Both the position numbers and the translations under genes were made by a program. Below the pieces are notes generated by a model. It was not told where the DNA came from. It worked only from the letters and a program-made list of their open reading frames with translations, and did no database searches. Positions 15,955-24,963 of a DNA stretch of 49,917 bases are shown here, in pieces. The stretch covers positions 1 through 49,917 of the forward strand of contig JAUQQL010000005.1 in NCBI GenBank assembly GCA_030578315.1. Reading direction: 5' to 3'. This stretch comes from Thermodesulfobacteriota bacterium. GTDB lineage: Bacteria > Desulfobacterota > Thermodesulfobacteria > Thermodesulfobacteriales > Thermodesulfobacteriaceae. Within the stretch, counting starts at the first letter, position 1. Each line of letters starts with the position of its first letter.

Positions 15955-17079
15955 ATGAAAAATAGCCTTGTTTGGAGATTTTTATGGGAATTTGTAAAAA
16001 ACTTTCGTAAAGATGAAATTTTACTTCAAGCACAAGGATTAACTTTAAATACTGTTCTCACTTTAATTCCCATCTTAGGTTTGGTGTTGTCCATAAGTAG
16101 TTTATTTATTAAAGAAGACGAATTAATTTATCGTTCCTTCATGTGGTTTGCTAATTATCTTACTCCTGAAGCCACTTCTAAAGCGATAGAAAAAATTTTA
16201 AAACTGGTTGAAAGGTTGCAAGAATTTCCTTTAGGAAAATTTAGTATTTTTGCTTACTTTTTTATGAGCCTAGGACTGTTTTTTCAATTAGAAAATGCTT
16301 TAAATAAAATATTTTTTACTACTAAAAAAAGAACTCTTTTACAGAGAATTGCTTTTTACTGGTTTTGCATAACTGTAACTCCTGTTATATTTTTAACACC
16401 TGTATTTTTATATACCTTTGCTAAAAAGTTCTCTTTACTCTTTTTTTTAATACTTCTTATTTTCTTTTTTTTTCTTATGTATATCTATTTTCCAAGTAGA
16501 AAAATTTCTAAAAAACCTGCTATAATAGGTGCTTCTTTTTCCGGAATTATATGGATACTTTCTTCTTTAGGGTATAACTGGTATGTTAAACATGCAATTT
16601 CTTACTCCAAAATTTATGGGTCACTTTCTGCTATTCCTCTCTTTTTAATTTGGGTTTTTATTAGTTGGTGTATTTTTTTAATTGGAGCAGAAATAAGCTC
16701 TCTTTTGGAGAAAAAAATTTGGAAGTATGTTGACCTTAAGCTACCCTACTCTTGGGCTAAAATTTATACTCTTTATCTTTTAGGAAAAGCCTTTTTTCAG
16801 GAAAAAGCAATAAATTTAGATATTTTAAGCAGTGAACTAAATTTAAATCCTTTAGTTTTAGAAAAATTACTAGAGGAACTTGAGAAGAAAAATTTAGTTT
16901 ATCTTTTAGAAGACAAAATCCTTCTTGCTAAGCCTCCGGAAAAAATATGTCTTCTAGAAGTAATAGAATTGCAAAATCCTTCTGTTTTACCTCCTTGTTA
17001 CGAAGCAGAAGAACTTTCTCAAAAATTAAAAAAACTTACTTTTCCCTTAGCTAAGGTATCGCTAAAAGACTTGTTTTAA
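15955..17079 (+). CDS. YihY/BrkB-family integral membrane protein
   Basis: This 374-residue protein has about six membrane segments in its first 270 residues, for example TVLTLIPILGLVLSIS, IAFYWFCITVTPVIFLT and IPLFLIWVFISWCIFLIGAE. The last is the family hallmark before the cytoplasmic tail. The tail (about 275-374) looks like a winged-helix module. Older databases call the family RNase BN, which is incorrect for E. coli; the true role is unknown. It stands alone between divergent and convergent neighbours and may be translated from a leaderless message. Confidence 0.85.
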   Translation: MKNSLVWRFLWEFVKNFRKDEILLQAQGLTLNTVLTLIPILGLVLSISSLFIKEDELIYRSFMWFANYLTPEATSKAIEKILKLVERLQEFPLGKFSIFAYFFMSLGLFFQLENALNKIFFTTKKRTLLQRIAFYWFCITVTPVIFLTPVFLYTFAKKFSLLFFLILLIFFFFLMYIYFPSRKISKKPAIIGASFSGIIWILSSLGYNWYVKHAISYSKIYGSLSAIPLFLIWVFISWCIFLIGAEISSLLEKKIWKYVDLKLPYSWAKIYTLYLLGKAFFQEKAINLDILSSELNLNPLVLEKLLEELEKKNLVYLLEDKILLAKPPEKICLLEVIELQNPSVLPPCYEAEELSQKLKKLTFPLAKVSLKDLF

Positions 17080-17090
17080 AAAAAACTATT

Positions 17091-17534
17091 TTACATTTTT
17101 TGAGCTTTTCTCCAACCTTCAGCTTTAAGTTTATTTGCTCTGGCTATAGCCCATTCTTTAATAGCTTGAAAATATGCTTTAGGGTCTTCTTCAAGAAGTT
17201 TTATAATTTTAGCCTTTTCTCCCGCAATTTCTTTTAATTCCCCAGGATAAGTTTCTTTCCAAGTAGCGTATCCTTCGTCAAAAATAAATTCAGGAGTTAC
17301 TATGTGAGGAGATATTCCTATCTTACTTGCTAAAAAAAACTTAGCTATTTCTATATCATACTCAATAATCCAGTCTTTGTCACGGATCATAGTTTCACTG
17401 TCAAAGTTCACCTCTTTACTACATTTTGGACAATATACTTTTATTATTACCTCAGGTGTTAAAATTCCGTCTCTTAAGTTCAAAGTTACATCCTCACTCC
17501 CACAAGAACACTTCATATTAATTTCTAAACACAT
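17091..17534 (-). CDS. Hypothetical zinc-ribbon protein
   Basis: This 147-residue protein is of no family I recognise with confidence. It has cysteines at 9 and 11 (CSC) and at 35 and 38 (CPKC), which would form one zinc site. A mostly helical, acidic remainder ends in KAEGWRKAQKM. There are no membrane segments. The start at 17534 is supported by AAGGAGG eight bases upstream. It is a single-gene unit with direct repeats in its leader region. The clear ribosome site and single transcript argue for a real, expressed gene. Confidence 0.75.
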   Translation of the reverse strand: MCLEINMKCSCGSEDVTLNLRDGILTPEVIIKVYCPKCSKEVNFDSETMIRDKDWIIEYDIEIAKFFLASKIGISPHIVTPEFIFDEGYATWKETYPGELKEIAGEKAKIIKLLEEDPKAYFQAIKEWAIARANKLKAEGWRKAQKM

Positions 17535-17581
17535 TTTTAATACCTCCTTTTTTATTTTTTTTATTTAAAAATAATTTTAAC

Positions 17582-17610
17582 TCAATAAAAACAATTGTTC
17601 AATAAAACAA
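17582..17610. repeat. Direct repeat upstream of the zinc-ribbon gene
   Basis: TCAATAAAAACAA (17582-17594) and TCAATAAAACAA (17599-17610) are nearly identical and 17 bases apart, about 48-76 bases upstream of the start codon. They could be a paired regulator site. No regulator can be named. Confidence 0.4.
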
Positions 17611-17760
17611 CTGTCTTTTTACTTAAAGGATTAACCTTATTGATAGTGTCAAGTTTTTAGTTCTCTCACAAAAATCGTTTCTTATATTTTCTTTTCTATT
17701 TATGTACAATTCTGTTATTTAAAAGAACCTGTTTTTTCTGGAAAAATTTGTAAAATATTT

Positions 17761-20700
17761 TTAAGAAGTGAGGTACTTTAAAAGAATTTCAGAAGTAGGT
17801 GTTTGGACCTTTAAAAATTCCTCTATTGGTCCTTGAAAAAGAAGATATCCTCCTTTTTCTCCTCCTTCTGGTCCAAGTTCAATTATCCAATCTGCATGTT
17901 TAATGAGTTCTAAGTTATGCTCAATAACTACTACAGTGTGTCCTTTTTCTATAAGACCTTGTAAGACTTTAACCAATTTTTCTACATCTTTTATGTGAAG
18001 TCCTGTAGTTGGTTCATCTAAAAGAAATAGAGTAGGACTTTGAGAAGTTTTAACAAATTCCTTTGCTAATTTTATTCTTTGAGCTTCTCCTCCAGAAAGT
18101 GTAGGACTTGGTTGACCTAAACTTAAATAATCAAGTCCTATATCACATACTACTTTAAGTTTTTTTTTGATAGAATCATAATTTTCAAAAAATTCCTGAG
18201 CAGATAAAAAGTCCATTTCTAGGATCTCAGCTATATTTTTTCCTTTTAAAGTTACCTCTAAAGTTTCAGGATTATATCTTTTTCCTTGACAGTATTCGCA
18301 AACTTGATAAACTTCTGGTAAAAACTTAATTTCTATCTTTACTGAACCCTGTCCTTTACAATATGAACATTGGCCCTCTGAAGTATTGAAAGAAAATCTA
18401 CTTTCTTTATACCCTCTTTCTTTAGCTAAAAGAGTATTGGTAAAGGCTGACCTTATTTCTGTCCAGACATTTATGTAGGTGGCAGGTGTTGAACGAGGCG
18501 TATTTCCTATAGGGGAATGGTCAACCAAATAAACTCTTTTAATTTTTTCTTTACCTTCTACTTCTTGCCGATCTAAAAAAGAAATCTTGTCTTCTTTTAA
18601 GCTTTTATAGAGTACTTCGCATATTAAAGTAGACTTTCCAGAACCTGAAACTCCTACAACTACTGTCAAAGCTTGAAGAGGAATAGAAACTGTTAAGTTT
18701 TTAAGATTTCTCATCCGAACCTCTTTAAGGGTCAAGAAATTTTTAGGTTTCCTTTTTAAGCTTTCTATTTTTTTTCTCATTGGATTTTTAAGAGCTTTAG
18801 CAGTTTCTGAAGCCTCACACTTAAGAAGCTCTGAAGGAGGGCCTGCAAAGACTACCTTTCCCCCTCTTTTTCCTCCTCCTGGACCTAAGTCCACTACAAA
18901 ATCACTAGCTAAAATAGTGTCTTCATCATGTTCTACTACTACCACGGTATTTCCTTTTTCTTTTAAATTTTTTAAAACCTCTATAAGTCTAGCATTATCT
19001 CTAGGATGGAGTCCAATAGTTGGTTCATCAAGAATGTAGGCTACTCCAGTAAGACTACTTCCAATTTCTGCCGCAATTCTTACTCGTTTAGCTTCCCCTG
19101 CTGAAAGGGTATCTGCAGATCTTGAAAGGGTTAAATAACCTACCCCTAAATTTATTAAACAATTAAGCCGTGAAAGAATTTCTGCGATCAATTCTTCCCC
19201 AAGAAGTTTTTCCTTTCCTTCAAGTTTTAAATTTTCTAGAAACTTTTTAGTTTCTTCTAAACTTAAATTACAAAGTTCTGGAAGAGAAATTCCGTTAATT
19301 TTATAAAAAAAGACCTCCTTTTTGTAACGAGAACCTTTACAGGAAGGACAAACCCTTTCTTCTATTCTTCCTAAACCTTGGCAAGTTGAACAAGCACCAA
19401 TTTTGGAATTAAATGCAAAAAGTAGAGGGTCAGGCTCAGGAAGACTTATACCACATTTTATACAAGCTCTTTTTTGACTAAAAATATAATCTTTTTTTCC
19501 TGTGCAAAGTATCACTTCTCCTTTACCTTCTTTTAAAGCGCTAAAAAAAAGTTCTTCAAAGGTCCTTTTATTAGCTAAAGTACCTTCTCCTATAACAGCT
19601 TCAATTGTATGTTCTTTAAATCGAGAAAGTACTGGGAAAGGTGGTATTTTACAAAAAATTCCGTCAACTCTTATTTTTTTAATACCTTCTCTTAAAAGCC
19701 TTTCAAAAAGATTTTTATAGATGCCCTTACGATGTTTAACCAAGGGAGCTAAAAAAGTTAATAAAGTTTCTGAAGAAACTTCTTCGGATAAGAGTTTTTG
19801 AGCCAAGACTAAAAGCTCATCTTCAGAAGAGGGTCTTAACTCCTCTTCACAAACAGGGCAGAAAGACCTAGCTATTTTAGAATAAAGAAGCCTTAAATAA
19901 GGTAAAATTTCAGTAAGGGTACCAACTGTTGAACGGGGAGATAGTTCTCCAGAACGTTGTTCTAAAGCTACTGTAGGAGGAAGTCCAGAAATTAAATCAT
20001 AGTCAATTTCCTTATAAAGTTTTATAAACTGTCTTAGATAGGTAGGAAGAGTTTCTAAAAATCTTCTTTGTCCTTCAGTAAAAAGTACATCAAAGGCTAA
20101 GGTTGATTTTCCTGAACCAGAAACTCCAGTAATAACTATAAATTTTCCTCTTGGGAGGTCTAAATCTATATTTTTCAAATTGTGCTGTCTTACTCCTCTA
20201 AACTTTATAAATGGTTCTTTATAAGAGTAAGAGGGCTTTTGAACCAGTTCCTTTAAATTTAGTCCTTTTAAGTAAGTTTTCAGGTATTTAGAGGTAAGTG
20301 TAGAAGTTTTGATAAACTCTTCTATTGGTCCTTGAAAAAGAAGATACCCTCCTTTTTCTCCTCCTTCTGGTCCAAGCTCAATTATCCAATCTGAGTAGAG
20401 AATAATTTCAGGATGATGTTCTACTATGACTACAGTGTGTCCATCATCTCTCAAAAACCTAAGAACCTGCAAAAGATTTTGAATATCTTTTAAGTGAAGT
20501 CCTATCGTAGGTTCATCTAAAAGAATTAAAGCCTTTTCAGTTTTTATGGAATTTAAAAATTCAGCTATTTTTAATCTCTGAGCCTCTCCTCCTGAAAGAG
20601 TAGAAAGAGGTTGTCCCAACTTTAAATATCCTAATCCCAGTTGTTTTAAGATACTTAAAGAAATTTTAATTTGGGTATGATTTTTAAAAAACTCATAGGC

Positions 20701-22947
20701 CGAATCTACAGTTAGTTCAAGTATTTCGGCAATGTTTTTATCTTTCCATTTAATTTCTAAAACTTCTTCTTTAAACCGGGTGCCTTTACAAACTTCACAT
20801 GGAAAGACTAAGTCAGAAAGAAACTGCATTTCTACTATTTCAACCCCCAATCCTTTACATTCTGGACACTGAGCTATCTCAGAATTGAAAGAAAAAAAGT
20901 TCTCCGAATATCCATACTTTTTAGCCATATGAGTGCTTGCTAAAAGTTTTTTAATATAAGGATAAATTCCCATATAAGTTGCTACTACGGACCTTGGAGA
21001 GCGTGCTAAGGGTTCTTGGGTGAGAAGTAAAACCTGAGAAACAGTTTCAGACTTAGAGAGCTTTTCAGAAGCATAGCTATAAATTTCTTCTAAAAGAGTT
21101 GACTTTCCTGAACCAGAAACCCCAACTATGCAAGTTATCCGATGAAGAGGAATCTTAACTTCGATATTTTTGAGATTATGTTTTTTTACTTTAGAAAAAG
21201 TTAAAAACGAAACTTCTTTTAAAAAGAAGGTAGTAATTTCTCTTGGAGAAGAGACTTCTTTTAAAGCCTGAGCTGTTGGAGTTTTTAAGTTAAAAATTTC
21301 TCTTGGTGAACCTGCAAAAAGAAGATACCCTCCTTTTTCTCCTCCTTCTGGTCCCAGGTCTATCAGAAAATCTGCTGAAACAATAACTTCAGGGTCATGT
21401 TCTACTACCACAACTGTGTTATTTTGCGAAACAAGTTTTTTCATAAACTTTAAAATCTTTTGCGTATCAGTAGGATGAAGCCCTGCAGTAGGTTCATCAA
21501 TAAGGTAAAGAGTTTCCACTAAGTTAGAAGATAAAGCCCTGGTAAGAAGACATCTACTAGCTTCTCCTCCTGAAAGAGTTTTGGCAGGACGGTTTAAAGT
21601 TAAATAAGAAAGACCTACCTCTTCTAAATAGGAAAGTCTTTTTCTAATTTCTTCAGCTAACCTTAACTCAACTTTAGAGAAATTACTTTTTAAAAACTCT
21701 TCTATCCACTTCTTGGCTGACTTTACCTCTAAAGAATAAAAATCTCCTATATTAATTTCGTTGATGTAAAAAATTAGAGCTTGAGGATTAAATCTAGTTC
21801 CTTTACAAACTGGACACACTTCTTCTCTTCTCAATTTAGAAAGAAGAATTCTAAAATGAGGTTTATATTTGTGAGTCTCAAGCCACTCCACTACTTCTTT
21901 TAATCCATACCATTTTCCCTCTCCATAAAAAATTTTATATTTAATTTCCTCAGGTAAGGTATAAAAGGGGGTTTCAAGGCTTATACTTTTGGTTTTTAAA
22001 AATTCAAAAAGATCCCACTTAACCTCTAACATCATTGGATAATCTAAAATAGGAATAGCTCCATTTTTAATGGATCTTTCTGGAAACTTAACTAGAGAGT
22101 TGAGATCAACTATTAAGAGAGTTCCAAAACCTTTGCACTCTGGACACGCTCCCTGAGAAGTATTAAAGGAAAAAAGATGGGCAGTTTTAGGCGGAACTTT
22201 AAAGCCACACTTAGGACATTCTGATAACTTGGTATACCAAGCTTCTTCTCCATAAAATGTTTTAACTTTTAAATGGGAACCAATTTTAAATGCAAGTTCA
22301 ACACTAGATACAAGATTTAAGAATTCTTCTTCAGTTACTTTTAGTCTATGAAGAAGAAGATCAATTTCTTCAAAATCGAAGTTTTCTAATTCCTCTAGTT
22401 CACAAACTTTTCCATTTATAAAAGCCCTACTAAATCCAGCTGCCAAAAGCCCTTCTTTTAGATACTTGAATTCTTTTTTTACTTTTTGGGGAACAAGAAG
22501 ATAAACCGGAATGTTTTTAAAGTGTGCTAAAATTTCTGTGGCTATGGTGTGTGGGTCTTTAACTTTAATAATTTGCTTACACACAGGACATTTTGGAAGA
22601 CTTTTAAAATAATAAAGCATTTTAGTGAAATGACTGATTTCTGTAAGAGTAGCTACAGTTGAACGGGAGGTTTTTACATAGTTTCCTTGAGGAAAAGCTA
22701 AGGCAGGAGGAACATTAAAGATAGCTAAAGCTTTAGGTTTAGGAAGTCTTTCAAAATACTGTCTTACATAAGAGGAAAAGGTTTCCAAATACCTTCTTTG
22801 TCCTTCAGCATAAAGAGTTTCAAAAACTAAGCTAGACTTGCCTGCTCCAGAAACTCCTGTAACTACAATAAAGTGATAAAAAGGAATCTTAAGGTCAAAA
22901 TTTTTAAGATTATTTTGATGAACTGAGTAAATTTCTAAAAACTTCAC
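17761..22947 (-). CDS. uvrA: Double-length excinuclease UvrA (tandem fusion)
   Basis: The 1728-residue protein is two UvrA units in one chain; normal UvrA has about 940 residues. UvrA recognises DNA damage and loads UvrB. Four Walker A loops lie at about 31, 609, 941 and 1432, and four signatures at 457, 783, 1280 (TLSAGEA) and 1616. Walker B DE pairs lie near 484, 811, 1307 and 1644. Both halves keep a UvrB-binding-type region between zinc cysteines (120-247 and 1030-1165). In half one about 106 residues of insertion domain separate CPEC271 from CPVC378; in half two the same gap (1189-1200) is only ten residues. Half two has the more canonical ATPase motifs. The start is GTG at 22947, 12 bases after moaC-dksA. 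Confidence 0.95.
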   Translation of the reverse strand: MKFLEIYSVHQNNLKNFDLKIPFYHFIVVTGVSGAGKSSLVFETLYAEGQRRYLETFSSYVRQYFERLPKPKALAIFNVPPALAFPQGNYVKTSRSTVATLTEISHFTKMLYYFKSLPKCPVCKQIIKVKDPHTIATEILAHFKNIPVYLLVPQKVKKEFKYLKEGLLAAGFSRAFINGKVCELEELENFDFEEIDLLLHRLKVTEEEFLNLVSSVELAFKIGSHLKVKTFYGEEAWYTKLSECPKCGFKVPPKTAHLFSFNTSQGACPECKGFGTLLIVDLNSLVKFPERSIKNGAIPILDYPMMLEVKWDLFEFLKTKSISLETPFYTLPEEIKYKIFYGEGKWYGLKEVVEWLETHKYKPHFRILLSKLRREEVCPVCKGTRFNPQALIFYINEINIGDFYSLEVKSAKKWIEEFLKSNFSKVELRLAEEIRKRLSYLEEVGLSYLTLNRPAKTLSGGEASRCLLTRALSSNLVETLYLIDEPTAGLHPTDTQKILKFMKKLVSQNNTVVVVEHDPEVIVSADFLIDLGPEGGEKGGYLLFAGSPREIFNLKTPTAQALKEVSSPREITTFFLKEVSFLTFSKVKKHNLKNIEVKIPLHRITCIVGVSGSGKSTLLEEIYSYASEKLSKSETVSQVLLLTQEPLARSPRSVVATYMGIYPYIKKLLASTHMAKKYGYSENFFSFNSEIAQCPECKGLGVEIVEMQFLSDLVFPCEVCKGTRFKEEVLEIKWKDKNIAEILELTVDSAYEFFKNHTQIKISLSILKQLGLGYLKLGQPLSTLSGGEAQRLKIAEFLNSIKTEKALILLDEPTIGLHLKDIQNLLQVLRFLRDDGHTVVIVEHHPEIILYSDWIIELGPEGGEKGGYLLFQGPIEEFIKTSTLTSKYLKTYLKGLNLKELVQKPSYSYKEPFIKFRGVRQHNLKNIDLDLPRGKFIVITGVSGSGKSTLAFDVLFTEGQRRFLETLPTYLRQFIKLYKEIDYDLISGLPPTVALEQRSGELSPRSTVGTLTEILPYLRLLYSKIARSFCPVCEEELRPSSEDELLVLAQKLLSEEVSSETLLTFLAPLVKHRKGIYKNLFERLLREGIKKIRVDGIFCKIPPFPVLSRFKEHTIEAVIGEGTLANKRTFEELFFSALKEGKGEVILCTGKKDYIFSQKRACIKCGISLPEPDPLLFAFNSKIGACSTCQGLGRIEERVCPSCKGSRYKKEVFFYKINGISLPELCNLSLEETKKFLENLKLEGKEKLLGEELIAEILSRLNCLINLGVGYLTLSRSADTLSAGEAKRVRIAAEIGSSLTGVAYILDEPTIGLHPRDNARLIEVLKNLKEKGNTVVVVEHDEDTILASDFVVDLGPGGGKRGGKVVFAGPPSELLKCEASETAKALKNPMRKKIESLKRKPKNFLTLKEVRMRNLKNLTVSIPLQALTVVVGVSGSGKSTLICEVLYKSLKEDKISFLDRQEVEGKEKIKRVYLVDHSPIGNTPRSTPATYINVWTEIRSAFTNTLLAKERGYKESRFSFNTSEGQCSYCKGQGSVKIEIKFLPEVYQVCEYCQGKRYNPETLEVTLKGKNIAEILEMDFLSAQEFFENYDSIKKKLKVVCDIGLDYLSLGQPSPTLSGGEAQRIKLAKEFVKTSQSPTLFLLDEPTTGLHIKDVEKLVKVLQGLIEKGHTVVVIEHNLELIKHADWIIELGPEGGEKGGYLLFQGPIEEFLKVQTPTSEILLKYLTS
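17822..17894. repeat. Internal uvrA repeat, copy A
   Basis: This 73-base segment is identical to 20321-20393 at 71 of 73 positions. It encodes the conserved end of the second ATPase domain of UvrA half two (around residues 1684-1708). Confidence 0.85.
20321..20393. repeat. Internal uvrA repeat, copy B
   Basis: This is the matching 73 bases from the end of UvrA half one (around residues 852-876). A 39-base part is also identical at 21316-21354, in the first ATPase domain. The rest of the two halves is far more diverged. Confidence 0.85.
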
Positions 22948-22959
22948 TTTAAAGAAGTT

Positions 22960-23805
22960 CTATTCACCCCGAATCTTTTCCATTCTTTCTTGAGCTCTTT
23001 TACAATCTATACATAAAGTAGCTTCAGGACGAGCAGTAAGTCTTTTTTCGTCAATTTCAGACCCACAAATTTCACAAATTCCATATGTTCCTTCTTCTAT
23101 TTTTTGCAAAGCTTTTTCTATTTTTCTCAAAAGTTTTCTTTCTCGGTCTCTTAATCTTAATTCAAAAGTAAGGTTGCTTTCGCGAGAAGCTAAGTCTACT
23201 ACATCAGGCATAGGTTCTGTACCTTCAATAAGTTCTTTTTTGGTTTCCAATGCTTCTTTTATTATTTGTTCTCGTCTTTCTAAGAGTAAATTTTTAAAAA
23301 ATTCAAGTTTTTCTTTTTCCATAAAACCTCCTTTTTCTTCAAAATCTCCGCTTTTACCTCCTTTTTTGTAGACTAATCTAATTTTGTCAATCTTGATACC
23401 TTTGTGAAGGGACTTACACATGTCATAAACTGTAAGAGCTGCAATGGATACCGAAGTTAAGGCTTCCATTTCCACACCTGTTTGAGCTACCGCAGTAACT
23501 TCGGAAGTTATTTCAAGACTAAAATTTTCGGGAATGAACCTAAAAGATATGTCTACATGAGAAATAGGCAAAGGATGGCAGAGAGGAATAAGTTCTGAAG
23601 TTTTTTTGGCTGCTAAAATACCAGCTACTTTAGCACAAGCAAGGAAGTCCCCTTTAGGAATATTTTGGGAAAGAATTTGAGGATAAATTTCAGGAGGAAA
23701 AATTACTTCAGCTTTGGCTATAGCTTTTCTTTCAGTAACAGTTTTTGAAGAAACATCAACCATCTGTAAACTGCCGTTTTCTTTTAGATGAGAAAAAGAA
23801 GACAT
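22960..23805 (-). CDS. moaC: MoaC-DksA fusion: cyclic pyranopterin phosphate synthase joined to a DksA/TraR zinc-finger protein
   Basis: This 281-residue frame joins two proteins. Residues 1-155 are a complete MoaC, which makes cyclic pyranopterin monophosphate in molybdenum cofactor synthesis: KKTSELIPLCHPLPIS, TGVEMEALTSVSIAALTVYDMCK and the terminal GGKSGDF are all present. Residues 162-281 are a complete DksA-type protein with a coiled coil, the tip motif DVVDLA (201-206) and zinc cysteines 244, 247, 265 and 268, which would bind the RNA polymerase secondary channel. The linker EEKGGF is encoded by a perfect Shine-Dalgarno sequence before Met162, so DksA may also be made separately. It lies between dnaJ and uvrA. 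No stop or frameshift is seen. Confidence 0.88.
   Translation of the reverse strand: MSSFSHLKENGSLQMVDVSSKTVTERKAIAKAEVIFPPEIYPQILSQNIPKGDFLACAKVAGILAAKKTSELIPLCHPLPISHVDISFRFIPENFSLEITSEVTAVAQTGVEMEALTSVSIAALTVYDMCKSLHKGIKIDKIRLVYKKGGKSGDFEEKGGFMEKEKLEFFKNLLLERREQIIKEALETKKELIEGTEPMPDVVDLASRESNLTFELRLRDRERKLLRKIEKALQKIEEGTYGICEICGSEIDEKRLTARPEATLCIDCKRAQERMEKIRGE
23320..23336 (-). promoter_or_regulatory. Ribosome-binding site and internal start for DksA inside the moaC-dksA frame
   Basis: Reverse-strand AAAAAGGAGG (plus 23327-23336) precedes ATG (plus 23320-23322) by TTTT. The same GGAGG-TTTT-ATG spacing is used by the TonB receptor gene, so it should work as a translation start for a free 120-residue DksA. 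Confidence 0.7.
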
Positions 23806-23814
23806 ATTTACTTG

Positions 23815-24960
23815 TTAGCGAAACAATATTTTTTCCCAGAAACTTTCTTTCTTTTTTTTAGAACTTTTTAAAGAAGAATTTTTTTCTAAAGTTTGGTTAA
23901 AATTTTCTAACCCTTCTACTTGAGCCAGTTTTCTTAAAAGTTCCTCTCCTTCTTTACTTAATTTCTTAGGAAGTTCTACCTGAATTTTAAAAATTAAATC
24001 TCCCTTTTTTTGAGTCTTAGGGTCAAGAAGACCTTCTTCTTTTAAAACAATTTCGTCTCCTGGCTGAGTTCCTGGAGGAATTTTAACTTTTAAAATTTTA
24101 CCAAAGTAGGGAATTTCTATTTCATCTCCTAAAATAGCCGAAATAAAACTAATTTTTAACTGAGCTAACACATGATTTTTTTCTCGATAAAAGTATTTGT
24201 GAGGACGGACTTTAATTCTAATATATAAATCTCCTGGTCTTCCTCCAAAAAGACCACTTTCTCCTTCTCCTTGAATTCTTAATATAGTTCCATCTTCTAC
24301 CCCTGGAGGAATAATGATGTCTAATTCTTTTTTCTTCCAAACTCTTCCTGAACCATTACAATTTTTACACTTTGCTACATAAAGAGTACCTCTTCCTCTA
24401 CAGTCAGGACATGTATAAGTTACTCTAAAAAAACCTTCGGAATAAGAAACTTTTCCTTTACCTCTACAGCTTTCACATAACTTAACTCCCCTTTCAAGAT
24501 CGTATCCCAAACCTGAGCAAAATTCACAAGGTTCGTACTTTTCTATTTCTAGTTTAACTTTTTTCTCCTTAAAAAGATCTTCAAAATCAATTTCTAACTC
24601 ATAAGAAAGGTCTGCTCCTGGCTGAGGCTTTCTTTCTTCTCTTTCTCCAAAAGGAAAGCCAAAAAATTCTTCAAACAGGTCTGAAAAAGTTTTGAAAATG
24701 TCCGTAATATCTTCAAAACCTCGATAACCAGAAGACCTAAGCCCTACATATCCCTGACTGTCATAAATAGCTCTTTTATGGGGGTCAGATAATACCTCAT
24801 AAGCTTCTGAGATTTCTTTAAATTTTTCCTCTGCTTCTTTGTTTCCCTGATTTCGATCTGGATGATACTTAAGAGCTAAGCGTCTATAAGCTCTTTTTAT
24901 TTCTTCTTGAGTAGCGTTTCTTGGAACTCCTAAAATAGCATAATAATCTTTATACTGCAT
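23815..24960 (-). CDS. dnaJ: Chaperone protein DnaJ
   Basis: This 381-residue Hsp40 co-chaperone stimulates DnaK. It has the J domain with YHPDRNQG (HPD at about 33-35), a short glycine/phenylalanine region and four CxxCxGxG zinc repeats ([32 protein letters not shown]). The C-terminal peptide-binding domains follow. This is a full type I DnaJ. dnaK and grpE are not in the window. The ATG at 24960 is 3 bases after the rpoZ stop, and moaC-dksA follows within 10 bases. Confidence 0.96.
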   Translation of the reverse strand: MQYKDYYAILGVPRNATQEEIKRAYRRLALKYHPDRNQGNKEAEEKFKEISEAYEVLSDPHKRAIYDSQGYVGLRSSGYRGFEDITDIFKTFSDLFEEFFGFPFGEREERKPQPGADLSYELEIDFEDLFKEKKVKLEIEKYEPCEFCSGLGYDLERGVKLCESCRGKGKVSYSEGFFRVTYTCPDCRGRGTLYVAKCKNCNGSGRVWKKKELDIIIPPGVEDGTILRIQGEGESGLFGGRPGDLYIRIKVRPHKYFYREKNHVLAQLKISFISAILGDEIEIPYFGKILKVKIPPGTQPGDEIVLKEEGLLDPKTQKKGDLIFKIQVELPKKLSKEGEELLRKLAQVEGLENFNQTLEKNSSLKSSKKKKESFWEKILFR

Positions 24961-24963
24961 AAC

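Noticed and set aside
17761-22947. Assembly error or two separate uvrA genes read as one
   Set aside because: The frame is open throughout, the halves differ strongly in sequence and domain content, and a linker joins them without stop or start signals.
23323-23336. Two separate genes, moaC and dksA
   Set aside because: No stop lies between them in this sequence. The ribosome site suggests a former gene boundary, so separate products remain possible, but the frame is continuous.
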